The position numbers were made by a program, and so were the translations under genes. From contig NZ_AP028934.1 of NCBI RefSeq assembly GCF_036323475.1, positions 2,232,001-2,296,000 of the forward strand: 64,000 bases of DNA, given 5' to 3'. This DNA is from Solobacterium moorei. Lineage in GTDB: Bacteria > Bacillota_I > Bacilli_A > Erysipelotrichales > Erysipelotrichaceae. The notes beneath the pieces are model-generated. The model ran no database searches. It was not told where the DNA came from and was given only the letters and a program-made list of their open reading frames with translations. Numbering within the stretch: position 1 is the stretch's first letter; each line of letters opens with the position of its first letter. Of this stretch, positions 24,448 through 34,708 are shown in pieces.

Positions 24448-25524
24448 TTATTTTATAAATATATGACTTACTCTTTCTCCGCGTACAGCCGATGCAAATC
24501 TTAACCTTGTTGTTTCTAAAATCTTCTTCCATGCAGGAATCACTTCTGGGTTGTCCAATACATGCTTCAAGGCTTCATACAAGCTATCATCATCTAATTG
24601 ACATACAATCCCACACTGACTATCATCAATAATTTCCTGAGCGCCACTCACGGCAGTCGATATGACAGGTATTCCTAATAATATAGCTTCTACGCAAGCT
24701 GTACTATATCCCTCACTAAATGAAGAACATATAAAGACATCCGCCTTTGACGTAAATTTATGTGGGTTGGATTGAATCCCTAACAGCTTAACAGTATCTT
24801 CTAATTTTTCTTGATTGATTTTATCTACCAACTGTTGATGTTCAACACCATCCCCAATAAGCCAAAGAGAAAATTGATATCCACCTTTCTTCAAACGATT
24901 TGCAACATCGACAAGACGTAAAAAACCTTTTTCCGGCGTTTGTCTACCTACTGCTACAAATATCGGTTTAGTAGATAGATATTCACCAATTTCTTCTTTT
25001 GATAATTCTAAAAGCTTATCTTCATCAATGATGTTGTAACAACAACTAACATTGATGGTACCATGAGACTCTTTTCGTAAACGTTCTGCATTGAATTTGG
25101 AAACACAGAAAACCTCATCAAACTTAGGATATTCCTTTCCTAATGTTAGTCCTTCATCATAACCATGCATCCATGCATAGTGTTTTGCCTTTCGATTCGT
25201 AGAGTTAGCAATCATTCTTGTTGCGAGTCCATATTGGAATGCAACTTCAATGTCATAATTTCCACCTACAATCTTTTGATATAAGAAGTGGATTGGCATT
25301 GCATTTACAATCTTATCTAATCCTCTAAAATAAAATCCCAAAGTTTTTTGTATATGTATATGTGGTTTCAATAGTTTCACAAAGTTTGCATCACATCGAT
25401 AAATTGAAATAATCGTAATATCAAAAATATTTTCATCTAAAAAATTACATAGCTCCACTAAAACTCTTGCAACACCATCTGCGTATTGAAGATTATTTAA
25501 TACAAAAACAATTCGCTTTTTCAT
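24448..25524 (-). CDS. Glycosyltransferase, GT4 family
   Basis: 358 aa, GT-B fold retaining glycosyltransferase acting at the cytoplasmic membrane on the lipid-linked repeat unit. N-terminal Rossmann start RIVFVLNNLQYADGVARVLV, donor-site motif VAVGRQTPEKGFLRLV, and the E-x7-E-type motif SSFSEGYSTACVEAILLGIP. It starts 3 bp after the sulfotransferase stop and is the last gene before the IS30. Its donor and linkage cannot be read from the sequence. Confidence 0.88.
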   Translation of the reverse strand: MKKRIVFVLNNLQYADGVARVLVELCNFLDENIFDITIISIYRCDANFVKLLKPHIHIQKTLGFYFRGLDKIVNAMPIHFLYQKIVGGNYDIEVAFQYGLATRMIANSTNRKAKHYAWMHGYDEGLTLGKEYPKFDEVFCVSKFNAERLRKESHGTINVSCCYNIIDEDKLLELSKEEIGEYLSTKPIFVAVGRQTPEKGFLRLVDVANRLKKGGYQFSLWLIGDGVEHQQLVDKINQEKLEDTVKLLGIQSNPHKFTSKADVFICSSFSEGYSTACVEAILLGIPVISTAVSGAQEIIDDSQCGIVCQLDDDSLYEALKHVLDNPEVIPAWKKILETTRLRFASAVRGERVSHIFIK

Positions 25525-25527
25525 GGT

Positions 25528-26541
25528 CTACTCCACATAGTTATATAAATATTCCGGCAATTTCTCTGCAATCTCATCTGCTTCTTTTTGGTATTGTGGA
25601 TTACTGATCCATAGTTTCGTATTCTTTATAGATTTTGCTGGATCAAACCCAGATTTTGGAGAAACATGTTGTTCCTTTGTTAAACCTAACCAGTCCATAA
25701 TTCTTGTTGTTGTTTCATCGTACTTATAAATCAAATCCTCAAACTGGACTAAGATTGCATACTTTGGATCATACACTTCTGTTTTTCTATGTTTTCGAAT
25801 ATATGCAAACCATTTACAGTATAGATCTACACTTTCACAAGGGACAACCGGATCTTTCCACATATATTTAGCAAGAATATACAAGTCACGTGGATCACGA
25901 TCCACAACTACCACTTTAATATCATTAAAATATCTGATAAATCGTTTGATATTTGATGGCGGTACAATTTGATCGACCATTAAATATGGTTTGTGCTCCT
26001 TGTTCGCAATTGTTAATAACTCGTTGATATATTCTCTTGTATATGTTAAAAATTGTTCCTCGGTCGGATACGAACAATAAGTAATCTCATTTGGCAATGG
26101 GTTTGTAAAAACAACATCCTCAGGACTACCATGTAGCTTACTCATGATTTTTTCCGGAAGACGTGTTAAATAATAATAAAATCTTCCCTTATCATATAAA
26201 TCATAGAACCAATATCCTTTAAAAGTAAAATCGGTCAAACGATCAATATATTTATATGATATCTTCTTGTATTGATTATCAAAGAAAGGTTCATATCTCT
26301 TATTAAACTTCGTACCTGCATTAAAATCCGTTAATTTTTTGAATCTTTTTAATGCATGTCCTGAATTATGACGATTATGATTCTCTACTAGATTATATTC
26401 TAAATCTGAGATACCATCTGGATCTTGTACAAAACGAAATTCATAATTTGTCATCGAATAGATATTATTAAATTCACTCAAAAAATCTGTAATTGCACTG
26501 GATCCTGTCCCATGATAAGAAGCACAACTAATCACCTTCAT
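25528..26541 (-). CDS. Sulfotransferase-like P-loop protein
   Basis: 337 aa. The N-terminal loop SYHGTGSSAITDFL fits the 5'-phosphosulfate-binding loop of PAPS sulfotransferases, and VVVDRDPRDLYILAKYMW fits the 3'-phosphate site (R-DPRDL). The end (MDWLGLTKEQHVSPKSGFDPA) is also family-like. It would sulfate a sugar of the polymer or its lipid-linked precursor. This requires PAPS, whose synthesis genes are not in the window. It sits between flippase and glycosyltransferase in the operon. A P-loop kinase-like role is a less likely alternative. Confidence 0.75.
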   Translation of the reverse strand: MKVISCASYHGTGSSAITDFLSEFNNIYSMTNYEFRFVQDPDGISDLEYNLVENHNRHNSGHALKRFKKLTDFNAGTKFNKRYEPFFDNQYKKISYKYIDRLTDFTFKGYWFYDLYDKGRFYYYLTRLPEKIMSKLHGSPEDVVFTNPLPNEITYCSYPTEEQFLTYTREYINELLTIANKEHKPYLMVDQIVPPSNIKRFIRYFNDIKVVVVDRDPRDLYILAKYMWKDPVVPCESVDLYCKWFAYIRKHRKTEVYDPKYAILVQFEDLIYKYDETTTRIMDWLGLTKEQHVSPKSGFDPAKSIKNTKLWISNPQYQKEADEIAEKLPEYLYNYVE

Positions 26542-26563
26542 ATTTTAAATCCTCCCCATCAAC

Positions 26564-28024
26564 CTATTTATGCAGTAACTTTGCTTTTGTAATATTCAGT
26601 ATATTTGTAATCATTTCTCTACTATCTTTTTGTACCCATAACATTCCAAAATAAATTATGATACATAGGAAAATCGAAAGATATAATAAGATACCATTCG
26701 ATATAAAGCATCTCATAAGTAATGCCATAACGCTCATCACCATTGTTGCAATAACATAGCTCTTAATTGTCCTAAAAATCTCAAGAACTGTGATGTCTGA
26801 TACCATTTGTGCAAATAAAGTTTGTACAATTGGTAATTGGATACGAACCACACAACTTGTTATCACCAATGCTACAAATCCATATTTTGCACTAATATAC
26901 AGTGCAGGAATCATCAAAATTGCTTGTATCATATTATTGGCAAATAATAGTTTAGGTTCTCCTTGGGATAGAGTTATCGTTCCACTCATATCATGGAAAA
27001 TAACACTCTCAGAAAGAATGAATCCCCAAAAACCAATGAGCAGATACGCTTCTTTCCACTGGCTACCTAATAGAATATTTGTAACAACATCACGATATAT
27101 CAAAATTCCCGCACCCAATGGGATGACAAGCAATCCAATATACCGCAGAAATTTATAATATATTTTTTTATATTCTTCTCTATCATCCTGAAGATGTGAC
27201 AAAGCAGAGAATAATACGCTAATTGTCGCTGCCGATATGATGGATGTAATCTGAGAAACCATCGTTGTAGAGGTTTTATATATACCAAGATAATAGTCAT
27301 TAAAAGTTTTACCAATAATGAAGATACCAATATTTGACACCATCCATGCGGATATTGTTTCTAATAATGTCCACCCACAGAATACAATCATTTCTTTAAG
27401 CTTATCAAAACTATACACAAATCTAGGTTTCCAACTTGATAGATACGTTAATAAAACAGCATTGCATAACTCACCTACAATGTTACCAATTATAAGTGCC
27501 CAGTATGAGAAGCCCATCAATGCAAGTGGAATTGTAACTACTAGCGGTACAATTTTAACTGCTATGCGTGCATATGATATTCCCCTGAAATCTAGATGTT
27601 TACGAAATAATGCAGTCTGAATACTGCTAAATGAAGTAAGTGGTAAAATTGCAGCACCAATATAAATAACTGAACCTAGACCTGGGTTGCCAACCATTTC
27701 TGCTAACTGATTTGAAAAGATAAAAATGAATAACCATAGTAGAAGAGAAGCAGAAATATTTGTCCAAAATGCTACACAAGTTGATAAATCTTCATCTTCC
27801 TTTGTTTTAAACTGATGTTGTACTACATATTTTTGGAATCCTGCATCTGTAAAAATATCCGCAAAGGATACAATCATCGTCACTGTCGCAACAACGCCAA
27901 ATTCTTCTGGCACCAGAATACGTGCTAGAATCATATTTGTAATAGGAGATATAATTTTTACAATAATTTCCGTGAAGATAGACCATTTTGCAGCACTACC
28001 GACACGTTCATTGATATTACCCAT
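26564..28024 (-). CDS. Wzx-type polysaccharide flippase
   Basis: 486 aa with about 12-14 transmembrane helices, opening with NINERVGSAAKWSIFTEIIV and ILARILVPEEFGVVATVTMI. This is the start typical of the WzxC/PST branch of oligosaccharide flippases. It should move undecaprenyl-linked repeat units to the outer face. It is next to wzy and within a polymer operon, so the assignment is firm although the sequence alone only says MATE/PST superfamily. Confidence 0.88.
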   Translation of the reverse strand: MGNINERVGSAAKWSIFTEIIVKIISPITNMILARILVPEEFGVVATVTMIVSFADIFTDAGFQKYVVQHQFKTKEDEDLSTCVAFWTNISASLLLWLFIFIFSNQLAEMVGNPGLGSVIYIGAAILPLTSFSSIQTALFRKHLDFRGISYARIAVKIVPLVVTIPLALMGFSYWALIIGNIVGELCNAVLLTYLSSWKPRFVYSFDKLKEMIVFCGWTLLETISAWMVSNIGIFIIGKTFNDYYLGIYKTSTTMVSQITSIISAATISVLFSALSHLQDDREEYKKIYYKFLRYIGLLVIPLGAGILIYRDVVTNILLGSQWKEAYLLIGFWGFILSESVIFHDMSGTITLSQGEPKLLFANNMIQAILMIPALYISAKYGFVALVITSCVVRIQLPIVQTLFAQMVSDITVLEIFRTIKSYVIATMVMSVMALLMRCFISNGILLYLSIFLCIIIYFGMLWVQKDSREMITNILNITKAKLLHK

Positions 28025-28033
28025 AAAAACTCC

Positions 28034-29446
28034 TTACTTGGTCAAGATACTCTTCTTGAAACACATTTTACTGATTTTTGTAAATAGCCAAAATATAAAC
28101 ACAAAGTAAAACAAATAATTAAATAACTCATAGACACCTCGTCTAGGTAAGGTAAATAGTGCATATGTCATAGACATCTGTACATAGTAACGAAATGGTG
28201 TTAAGTCGTTCTTTGTACAATTAAGCACCAATGCTACAAGAATCCCTATTATAAAGATAGTAATAATACCAAACCACGCAAAATTATAGTATGCTTCCGC
28301 CGTCAAACTATAACCAATACCAAATGTTGCTTTTGTGTACTGCGTTAGCCAACCTTCATTTACCGTATTTGTGATGGCATGTAATAATCCACTTGGATCT
28401 ACAAACGTCGGAAAAAAAACCATGATAGATGCAAGATATGATAAACCGTTGGAAAAAGCAATCGAATTCGGTGTTGCACCAACAATTACCATTAGTGGAA
28501 AGCAAGACCACCCACAGCTACCAATAAAGTTAATTACTCCTCTAAAAGCTGAACTTGGAGTGCTCGCCGTAGAATCAACTAAACGTGCTTCCCCAATATA
28601 GGATGCTAAAACCATCAATCCTAAACCTGCAAAAATAATTAGTATTAATATATGTGGCTTGATTTTTTTGGCACTGTTCATTTTTAATAACATTAATGTA
28701 CCTGCCAATCCTAAGCCAATGGTTCGTTGACCCACTACAAGATATGCAAGGATGTGAATAATCATCAGCAATTCATATATAATCTGCGTCTTTCTCTTAT
28801 TTGAATTTAGAATCCACAGCAAAATCAAAGAAGGTGTATAAAATATAGAAATACGATTAAAAATACCTAGCTTAGCAATGAAATCTGCTGTACTTCCTAT
28901 GCGAAGTGCTTCATAACCATATCGAACAGCAAACAAAACTTGTACAGAAGTCATAATAAGTGAAGCCGGCAATGAAATCCAAAAGAGGAATTTACCTACT
29001 TTTTTAAGATAATCCGTATTCATATCATCCGATAATATGAACTGTTGTTCTTTAACTCCAACAAGTATACCAGCAAGCATTAATGCCTGAATTGATAAAA
29101 GCGTAAATTTAGCTACTATTAAAACATCATTTTTTGATGCAAATTGTGAGTAAAAGGGATGCTGAAATACATAATCATATTGGACTCCTAATCCATATAG
29201 GTAGAATTGTCCAAATTGAAAAACACAAAATGAGATAAAAAACAAAGAAAACGCAGTAAAGATTTTTTGGTTAATCGCTGCATATAGAATGAATAAAATC
29301 GCACTCACAAAAAAACCATACAGCCCCCAGAAACGAAGACTATCAACCCTCAGTCCAAAGGCTATAAACAAACTGAATGCTAGTAATACTAGATTTATAT
29401 ACACACCTATTACACGATATTTTGTTGTATGAATTTTTGACATCAT
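28034..29446 (-). CDS. Wzy-type polysaccharide polymerase
   Basis: 470 aa, very hydrophobic with about 12 helices and a large extracytoplasmic loop (around 280-360, including VDSTASTPSSAFRGVINFIG). This layout, beside flippase and glycosyltransferases, is that of O-antigen/repeat-unit polymerases. It overlaps the GT2 gene by 4 nt (ATGA). Primary sequence is poorly conserved in this family, so the call rests on topology and context. Confidence 0.8.
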   Translation of the reverse strand: MMSKIHTTKYRVIGVYINLVLLAFSLFIAFGLRVDSLRFWGLYGFFVSAILFILYAAINQKIFTAFSLFFISFCVFQFGQFYLYGLGVQYDYVFQHPFYSQFASKNDVLIVAKFTLLSIQALMLAGILVGVKEQQFILSDDMNTDYLKKVGKFLFWISLPASLIMTSVQVLFAVRYGYEALRIGSTADFIAKLGIFNRISIFYTPSLILLWILNSNKRKTQIIYELLMIIHILAYLVVGQRTIGLGLAGTLMLLKMNSAKKIKPHILILIIFAGLGLMVLASYIGEARLVDSTASTPSSAFRGVINFIGSCGWSCFPLMVIVGATPNSIAFSNGLSYLASIMVFFPTFVDPSGLLHAITNTVNEGWLTQYTKATFGIGYSLTAEAYYNFAWFGIITIFIIGILVALVLNCTKNDLTPFRYYVQMSMTYALFTLPRRGVYELFNYLFYFVFIFWLFTKISKMCFKKSILTK

Positions 29447-30255
29447 AGGTTCTTACCAAACTTTCTCTTGTGATAATAACGGATGAGTGTCTGCGGTACG
29501 AGTCCGTGAAGAATATGCTTAAACGCATAATAGTTTTCACTGACTGGCAATCCTAATTTCTTTCTCCAATAAAGTGCCAGTTTACAAGCGTCAATGCGGA
29601 ATTGAAACTTACGCTTTTTCATTGAAGTACGATTTTCACGATAGTTTAAAACAATCTCATCTAGATTGTATGCCTTCTTATTTGCATACATTAGCTTACA
29701 CCAAAGGTCATAATCCTCTGTACGACTTGTTAAAGGTGAAACCGTATATCCACTCACTTCAACAAGATCCTTCTTTCGAATCATCACAGTTGGATGAACA
29801 ATAGGATGATAACGGTAGATATTGCGTGCATTCAACGCAACAGAACACGTTCTAACACCCCAGATGCCATCCTCATCAAATAGTTTGATGTTTGCAGATA
29901 CAAGAGATACATCTGGATGAGCATCCAAATATTCTACTTCCTTCGCAAAACGCTCCGGTAATGAAATATCGTCATCATCCATGCGTGCAATATATTCGCC
30001 ACGTGTATATTCAATACAACGATTTAAAGACGCAGCTAAACGCAAGTTCTTCTCATTATGAAGTACTTGGAATTTATCTGGATACTTTTCTGCATATCCC
30101 TTTAAAATCTGATACGTGTTATCCGTTGAGCAATCATCACAAACCACCAATTCCCAATCTTGAAAAGTTTGGTCTAAAAGAGATTGAATCGCATCACAAA
30201 TATATTTTTCACCATTGTAACTGGCCATTATAACAGATACTTTATATTGACTCAT
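29443..30255 (-). CDS. Glycosyltransferase, GT2 family
   Basis: 270 aa with the GT-A nucleotide-binding start KVSVIMASYNGEKYICDAIQ, DDCSTDNTYQIL, and the metal-binding acidic run ARMDDDDISLPERF. It ends with a basic tail. An inverting transferase for one sugar of the repeat unit. Translationally coupled to wzy. Confidence 0.9.
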   Translation of the reverse strand: MSQYKVSVIMASYNGEKYICDAIQSLLDQTFQDWELVVCDDCSTDNTYQILKGYAEKYPDKFQVLHNEKNLRLAASLNRCIEYTRGEYIARMDDDDISLPERFAKEVEYLDAHPDVSLVSANIKLFDEDGIWGVRTCSVALNARNIYRYHPIVHPTVMIRKKDLVEVSGYTVSPLTSRTEDYDLWCKLMYANKKAYNLDEIVLNYRENRTSMKKRKFQFRIDACKLALYWRKKLGLPVSENYYAFKHILHGLVPQTLIRYYHKRKFGKNL

Positions 30256-30270
30256 TCAATCCTCCCTTAC

Positions 30271-31407
30271 TTAATCTTTTTCGATTAATGAATAAATTTC
30301 TTTCATCTTCGCCATAACTGCATCTAGCGAAAAATTCTGAATAAATAACTGATTAGAGGCTTTATAACCTGCCCAATCACCATCTAACACTTTTTGAATT
30401 GCCATGAGACAACTTTGTGTCGAATGTGGATCAAACAATTCTCCCCGGCTCTCATCAATTAAATCTGAATTTCCACGTATCTTACTTACAACACATGGAA
30501 GTCCTGTTGCCATTGCTTCCATTAAACTTACTGATAATCCCTCGCGATAGGATGGGAATACAAAGATGTCTGACATCGCATAAATTTCTGATACATCTTT
30601 GCGATAACCAAGTATATGAACACGATCTGCCACTTTTAACTCTTCCGCAAGCTTTTGGTTATAACCATCTAGATGATCAATACCAACAATTGCGTAATGT
30701 ACATTCTCCGGTAGCTGTGTTAATGCATGGATTACTCGTTGGTGATTCTTATTTTCATTGAGTTCTCCAACGCTAAGCAATAACGTACAATCCGTAGGAA
30801 TATTTAATTCTGAACGCTTCTTTTTTACATCGATTTGCACTTTACCAAACTTATTTAAATTGATTCCTACACCAGGGATATACATCGTATGTTTTGCATG
30901 CATGTGATTCTTTGCACGCATGTAATCTTCTTGATTGATTGTAATTAAGATATCCGTCATAAATGACGCATACCACTCAGCCGGATACAGTAGTACCCAG
31001 TTTTTCTTTGAAGCACCTTTGAAAAAATGGAAACCATGTGCTGTATACATCACTTTTGTATGTGTACTACGTCCTACAAGTCTTGCGATTAAGCTTGCGA
31101 TTGGTGTATGACAATGGATAAAAGAAAACTTTTCTTGTTTTACAATTTGCTTTAACTGTTTGTAACACTGATAATTTTTAGGATCGGTGATTTTACGTGA
31201 AAAAGGGATTTGGTAATATACCACATTCTTTTCTGTTAATTCCCTTTTGAAATCAGCAATCTCCTCATCAGAGATGTTATTTCCATCCACAAAATTGCAC
31301 GCAACCTGTACTTCATAGCCCATCTTCTGTAGTAAATCAATTAATGGCATACAGAAGTACTTAATCATTGATGCAATTGTAGTTACAATCAATACTTTTC
31401 TTTCCAT
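30271..31407 (-). CDS. Glycosyltransferase, GT4 family (CapM/EpsD-like)
   Basis: 378 aa GT-B protein. N-terminus KVLIVTTIASMIKYFCMPLI and the HCHTPIASLIARLVGR segment are typical of the CapM/EpsD-type enzymes that act right after the priming transferase. C-terminal donor motifs LLSVGELNENKNHQRVIHAL and FPSYREGLSVSLMEAMATGL are complete. Gene order (directly downstream of the priming transferase) supports addition of the second sugar. Confidence 0.9.
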   Translation of the reverse strand: MERKVLIVTTIASMIKYFCMPLIDLLQKMGYEVQVACNFVDGNNISDEEIADFKRELTEKNVVYYQIPFSRKITDPKNYQCYKQLKQIVKQEKFSFIHCHTPIASLIARLVGRSTHTKVMYTAHGFHFFKGASKKNWVLLYPAEWYASFMTDILITINQEDYMRAKNHMHAKHTMYIPGVGINLNKFGKVQIDVKKKRSELNIPTDCTLLLSVGELNENKNHQRVIHALTQLPENVHYAIVGIDHLDGYNQKLAEELKVADRVHILGYRKDVSEIYAMSDIFVFPSYREGLSVSLMEAMATGLPCVVSKIRGNSDLIDESRGELFDPHSTQSCLMAIQKVLDGDWAGYKASNQLFIQNFSLDAVMAKMKEIYSLIEKD

Positions 31408-31419
31408 TTAATCCTCGAT

Positions 31420-32064
31420 TTATTTTGACTTATCTTTGATAGTACCTGTACCGCCTTCAACAACCCCATCGTGTCTAGCAACACTAAAGATTGTCATAAT
31501 AAAGCATTTACAGTCCATCATAAATCCCATCTTCTCAACATACTCACCATCAAGTTTTGCTTTTACAGGGATTTCTAATTCATCTCTCCCATTTACCTGT
31601 GCCCAACCTGTCAAACCAGGTGTAATATCATTTGCACCATATTTATCACGTTCTTCAATCAAATCATATTGATTCCATAAGGCTGGACGTGGTCCAATAA
31701 TTGCCATCTTACCAACTACAATTTGTAGGATCTGTGGTAGTTCATCTAAGCTTGTTTGACGTAAGAACTTGCCAATCTTTGTAATATACGCATCTGGTGA
31801 AGATAATAAATGAGTTGGCCTATCTTTAGGTGCATCTGTACGCATTGTTCTAAACTTCCAGATATTAAAGTATGTTTTATTCTTACCAACACGCTTTTGT
31901 TTAAAAATAACTGGTCCTTTAGAATCTAATTTGATTGCTATGACAATCGCAATTAATAATGGAGACAATACGATTAATCCGCATACAGACAGAACTAAAT
32001 CTATCAATCTCTTTATTGGTAAATAACATTTCTGTTTGAATGTAAGTGTATGTTTTTGATTCAT
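31420..32064 (-). CDS. Priming sugar-phosphate transferase (PglC/WcaJ-type)
   Basis: 214 aa, the small monotopic form without the N-terminal helices. One membrane re-entrant helix LIDLVLSVCGLIVLSPLLIA, then the catalytic stretch with QKRVGKNKTYFNIWKFRTM and the Asp-Glu pair in RQTSLDELPQ, then GPRPALWNQYDL and PGLTGWAQVNGRD. It moves a sugar phosphate from a UDP sugar to undecaprenyl phosphate. With the dehydratase upstream, a 6-deoxy-HexNAc-type sugar is a plausible first residue. Confidence 0.92.
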   Translation of the reverse strand: MNQKHTLTFKQKCYLPIKRLIDLVLSVCGLIVLSPLLIAIVIAIKLDSKGPVIFKQKRVGKNKTYFNIWKFRTMRTDAPKDRPTHLLSSPDAYITKIGKFLRQTSLDELPQILQIVVGKMAIIGPRPALWNQYDLIEERDKYGANDITPGLTGWAQVNGRDELEIPVKAKLDGEYVEKMGFMMDCKCFIMTIFSVARHDGVVEGGTGTIKDKSK

Positions 32065-32093
32065 ATTACCTCCACTGGTATATCACTTATTCA

Positions 32094-34004
32094 CTAATCT
32101 TTTGGCACGTATGTCGGCACGATATCTGAAACAATCTGCTTAATATTTGGCGATTCAGAATTCGCTGCCTTTTCCAACTCTTCTAATTGTATCATGAACT
32201 CATCATCGTCCATGGAGATTGGATGACCGATACTAATCATCTTATTTTCAGTAGTCTGCATACCTTCTTCATCCATCAAGCGCTCTTCATATAACTTTTC
32301 CCCTGGACGCAAACCTGTATACTTCACTTCAATATCAACATCTGGGATATAGCCAGACAAACGAATGAGCTTTCTTGCCATATCATCAATCTTCACCGGG
32401 TCACCCATATCTAATACGAATACATCTCCATCATATTCCTGCGCGTAGTACGCTGCTTGTAATACTAAGGCAACTGCTTCAGGAATTGTCATGAAGTAGC
32501 GTATAATATTCTTATCTGTAACTGTAACCGGTCCACCCGCTTCAATCTGTTTCTTGAATAATGGAATAACAGATCCACTAGATCCTAATACATTACCAAA
32601 ACGTACTGCAGAGAACTTCGTATACTCTGTTGAGCCCTTTTCTTGTGCTAGACGACGAGAACGGCGGTTCATCATCTGAATAATCATTTCACATAGACGC
32701 TTGGAGGCACCCATGATATTAGTTGGGTTTACAGCCTTATCTGTACTAATTAATACAAACCACTTTACGTTATGGCGAATTGCAGCATCCGCAACATTGT
32801 ATGTACCCATAACGTTGTTTTTGATTGCTTCGTTAGGGCTATCTTCCATTAATGGAACATGCTTGTGCGCTGCCGCATGGAAGATAATATCCGGCTTGTA
32901 TTCATCCATAATGCTATCAAGACGGGACATGTTACGAACACTACCAATTAATGTGATTAAATTTAAGGAATTCCCATACTTCTTCTTCAACTCAAGTTGA
33001 ATCCAATAGGCATTTCCTTCAAAAATATCGAAGATAATCAAAGTCTTTGGCTGTTTCTCAGCAACCTGACGGCATAACTCGGAACCAATACTTCCGCCGC
33101 CACCAGTAACCATTACAACCTTGCCTTTGATGAAATTACCAATCTTAGATAGGTCTGTTTCTACCGTATCACGACCTAATAAGTCTTCTACATCGACATC
33201 TCTTAAGTTCTTAATAGATACAGTGCCATTCAATAACTGATAAACACCCGGAATGGTCTGTACACGACATGAAGTAGAAGAACAGATATCTAGAATTTCC
33301 TTCTGCACTCTCTTTGGAGCAGACGGAATCGCTAGAATAATCTTGTTAATATCATATTTATTTGCTAAATCTGGAATGTCTTCACGGGTTCCTTCAATTG
33401 GAACACCATTGATATATTTCTTTACCAAGCGTGCATCATCATCAACAACGCAGAATACCTTTGCTTTTAGGGAAGTGCTATGCATATATTCCTGAATGAT
33501 TTCACGTCCAGCAGCACCAGCACCAATAACCATAACTCTTTCTACAATTGCATCATCGGATACACCGTAATCTTTGAATACGCTTAACGCACGGTACATA
33601 AAACGTACCATTGTTGTAAAGCCGAAAGATAATAATCCACCAATAATATAGAAGGAAACCGGCATTTGAATATCGGTGATTAGATAGGCCACAAATACAC
33701 CTGCTTGTGCAAATACCCATGCATAAACGGAACGTAATAACTCATATGCACCAGCAAACTTCCATACTGATTGGTATAGGTGGAACATGTGTAACATTAT
33801 AACGTCAATTAGGATATACCAAATTATGACACTGGCATACCCTGTTGTGTAATAACGATCAATCCATGAATAATGGAAATCAAAGCGAATCATTAATGCA
33901 AAGAAATAACTTCCTGCAATGATTGCCGCATCTAAAAGAGCCATCGCAATCGATACGTGTTGGATCTTATTTAGCATGCTTGATAGTAAACTATTTTTCT
34001 TCAT
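32094..34004 (-). CDS. Membrane-bound nucleotide-sugar 4,6-dehydratase (PglF/CapD-like)
   Basis: 636 aa. Four N-terminal transmembrane helices, a first Rossmann-like domain (VMVIGAGAAGREIIQEYMHS), then the SDR dehydratase domain with VVMVTGGGGSIGSELCRQVA, FHAAAHKHVPLMEDSP, STDKAVNPTNIMGASKR and GPVTVTDKNIIRYFMTI. In PglF-type enzymes the usual catalytic Tyr is replaced by Met, as seen here in NIMGASK. The likely product is UDP-4-keto-6-deoxy-GlcNAc. It acts at the start of sugar precursor supply, between the chain-length protein and the priming transferase. Confidence 0.9.
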   Translation of the reverse strand: MKKNSLLSSMLNKIQHVSIAMALLDAAIIAGSYFFALMIRFDFHYSWIDRYYTTGYASVIIWYILIDVIMLHMFHLYQSVWKFAGAYELLRSVYAWVFAQAGVFVAYLITDIQMPVSFYIIGGLLSFGFTTMVRFMYRALSVFKDYGVSDDAIVERVMVIGAGAAGREIIQEYMHSTSLKAKVFCVVDDDARLVKKYINGVPIEGTREDIPDLANKYDINKIILAIPSAPKRVQKEILDICSSTSCRVQTIPGVYQLLNGTVSIKNLRDVDVEDLLGRDTVETDLSKIGNFIKGKVVMVTGGGGSIGSELCRQVAEKQPKTLIIFDIFEGNAYWIQLELKKKYGNSLNLITLIGSVRNMSRLDSIMDEYKPDIIFHAAAHKHVPLMEDSPNEAIKNNVMGTYNVADAAIRHNVKWFVLISTDKAVNPTNIMGASKRLCEMIIQMMNRRSRRLAQEKGSTEYTKFSAVRFGNVLGSSGSVIPLFKKQIEAGGPVTVTDKNIIRYFMTIPEAVALVLQAAYYAQEYDGDVFVLDMGDPVKIDDMARKLIRLSGYIPDVDIEVKYTGLRPGEKLYEERLMDEEGMQTTENKMISIGHPISMDDDEFMIQLEELEKAANSESPNIKQIVSDIVPTYVPKD

Positions 34005-34027
34005 ACTATTCTTAACAGCCTCCTTAG

Positions 34028-34687
34028 TTATTCATCAGACTTTTTCTTTGGATACTGATGATCAAATAACGATAAGGCAACTACGATTAAGAAAGATAAT
34101 CCAAATCCCGCCATAAATCCTTTTAGTCCAAAGCTCTTCAACGAAACTGGAGTAACACGAACTTTTCCAGGGGGCGTTACAATCTTTACAGTCGCTTGGC
34201 CCTTCATTAGTTGAGAGATTTTCTCAGGTGCAACCTTAGCGAGTTCTTTGATAACTCTCTCTGTAGTCTCTGCATCCGACATACTTACAACGACCTCGAT
34301 AATTTGTGTCTGTGTTTTCACTGAAGGCTTTACAGTACTACGCAAAGTCTGTGCTTCTTCTTCAGAAAGGTTTGTATTCTGAATAACCTCATTCAGAATG
34401 TCACCGCTCTTAAGTAATTCTCCAGCAGTATTTACTTTCAATAAAACATCTGCGCTTTCATTAACGGTAATCTGATTTTCATCCTTTTCAGAGATAACAT
34501 ACATCGAAAAGCCTGCATCATATGTTGGCTTTTTCTTAATCTTTGCAAATGCAATGCCACCAATCATGCCTAAAATAGCAGCACCAATAATCCAGAATTT
34601 CTTATTGAAAATATTGTGGATTAATGTGCGAAGATCTAACTCCATATCCTCATCCAAATCTAATATTGCCTTATTGTTTTGTTCCAT
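34028..34687 (-). CDS. Wzz/CpsC-type chain-length protein
   Basis: 219 aa with two membrane helices: KFWIIGAAILGMIGGIAFA near residue 35, and a C-terminal pair-like segment GLKGFMAGFGLSFLIVVALS. The region between is the extracytoplasmic Wzz domain. This is the transmembrane activator half of a polysaccharide co-polymerase. The cognate tyrosine kinase (CpsD) and phosphatase (CpsB) are not in the window, so they lie elsewhere or are absent. Confidence 0.85.
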   Translation of the reverse strand: MEQNNKAILDLDEDMELDLRTLIHNIFNKKFWIIGAAILGMIGGIAFAKIKKKPTYDAGFSMYVISEKDENQITVNESADVLLKVNTAGELLKSGDILNEVIQNTNLSEEEAQTLRSTVKPSVKTQTQIIEVVVSMSDAETTERVIKELAKVAPEKISQLMKGQATVKIVTPPGKVRVTPVSLKSFGLKGFMAGFGLSFLIVVALSLFDHQYPKKKSDE

Positions 34688-34708
34688 AACATCCTCCGTA
34701 CTGTTATT

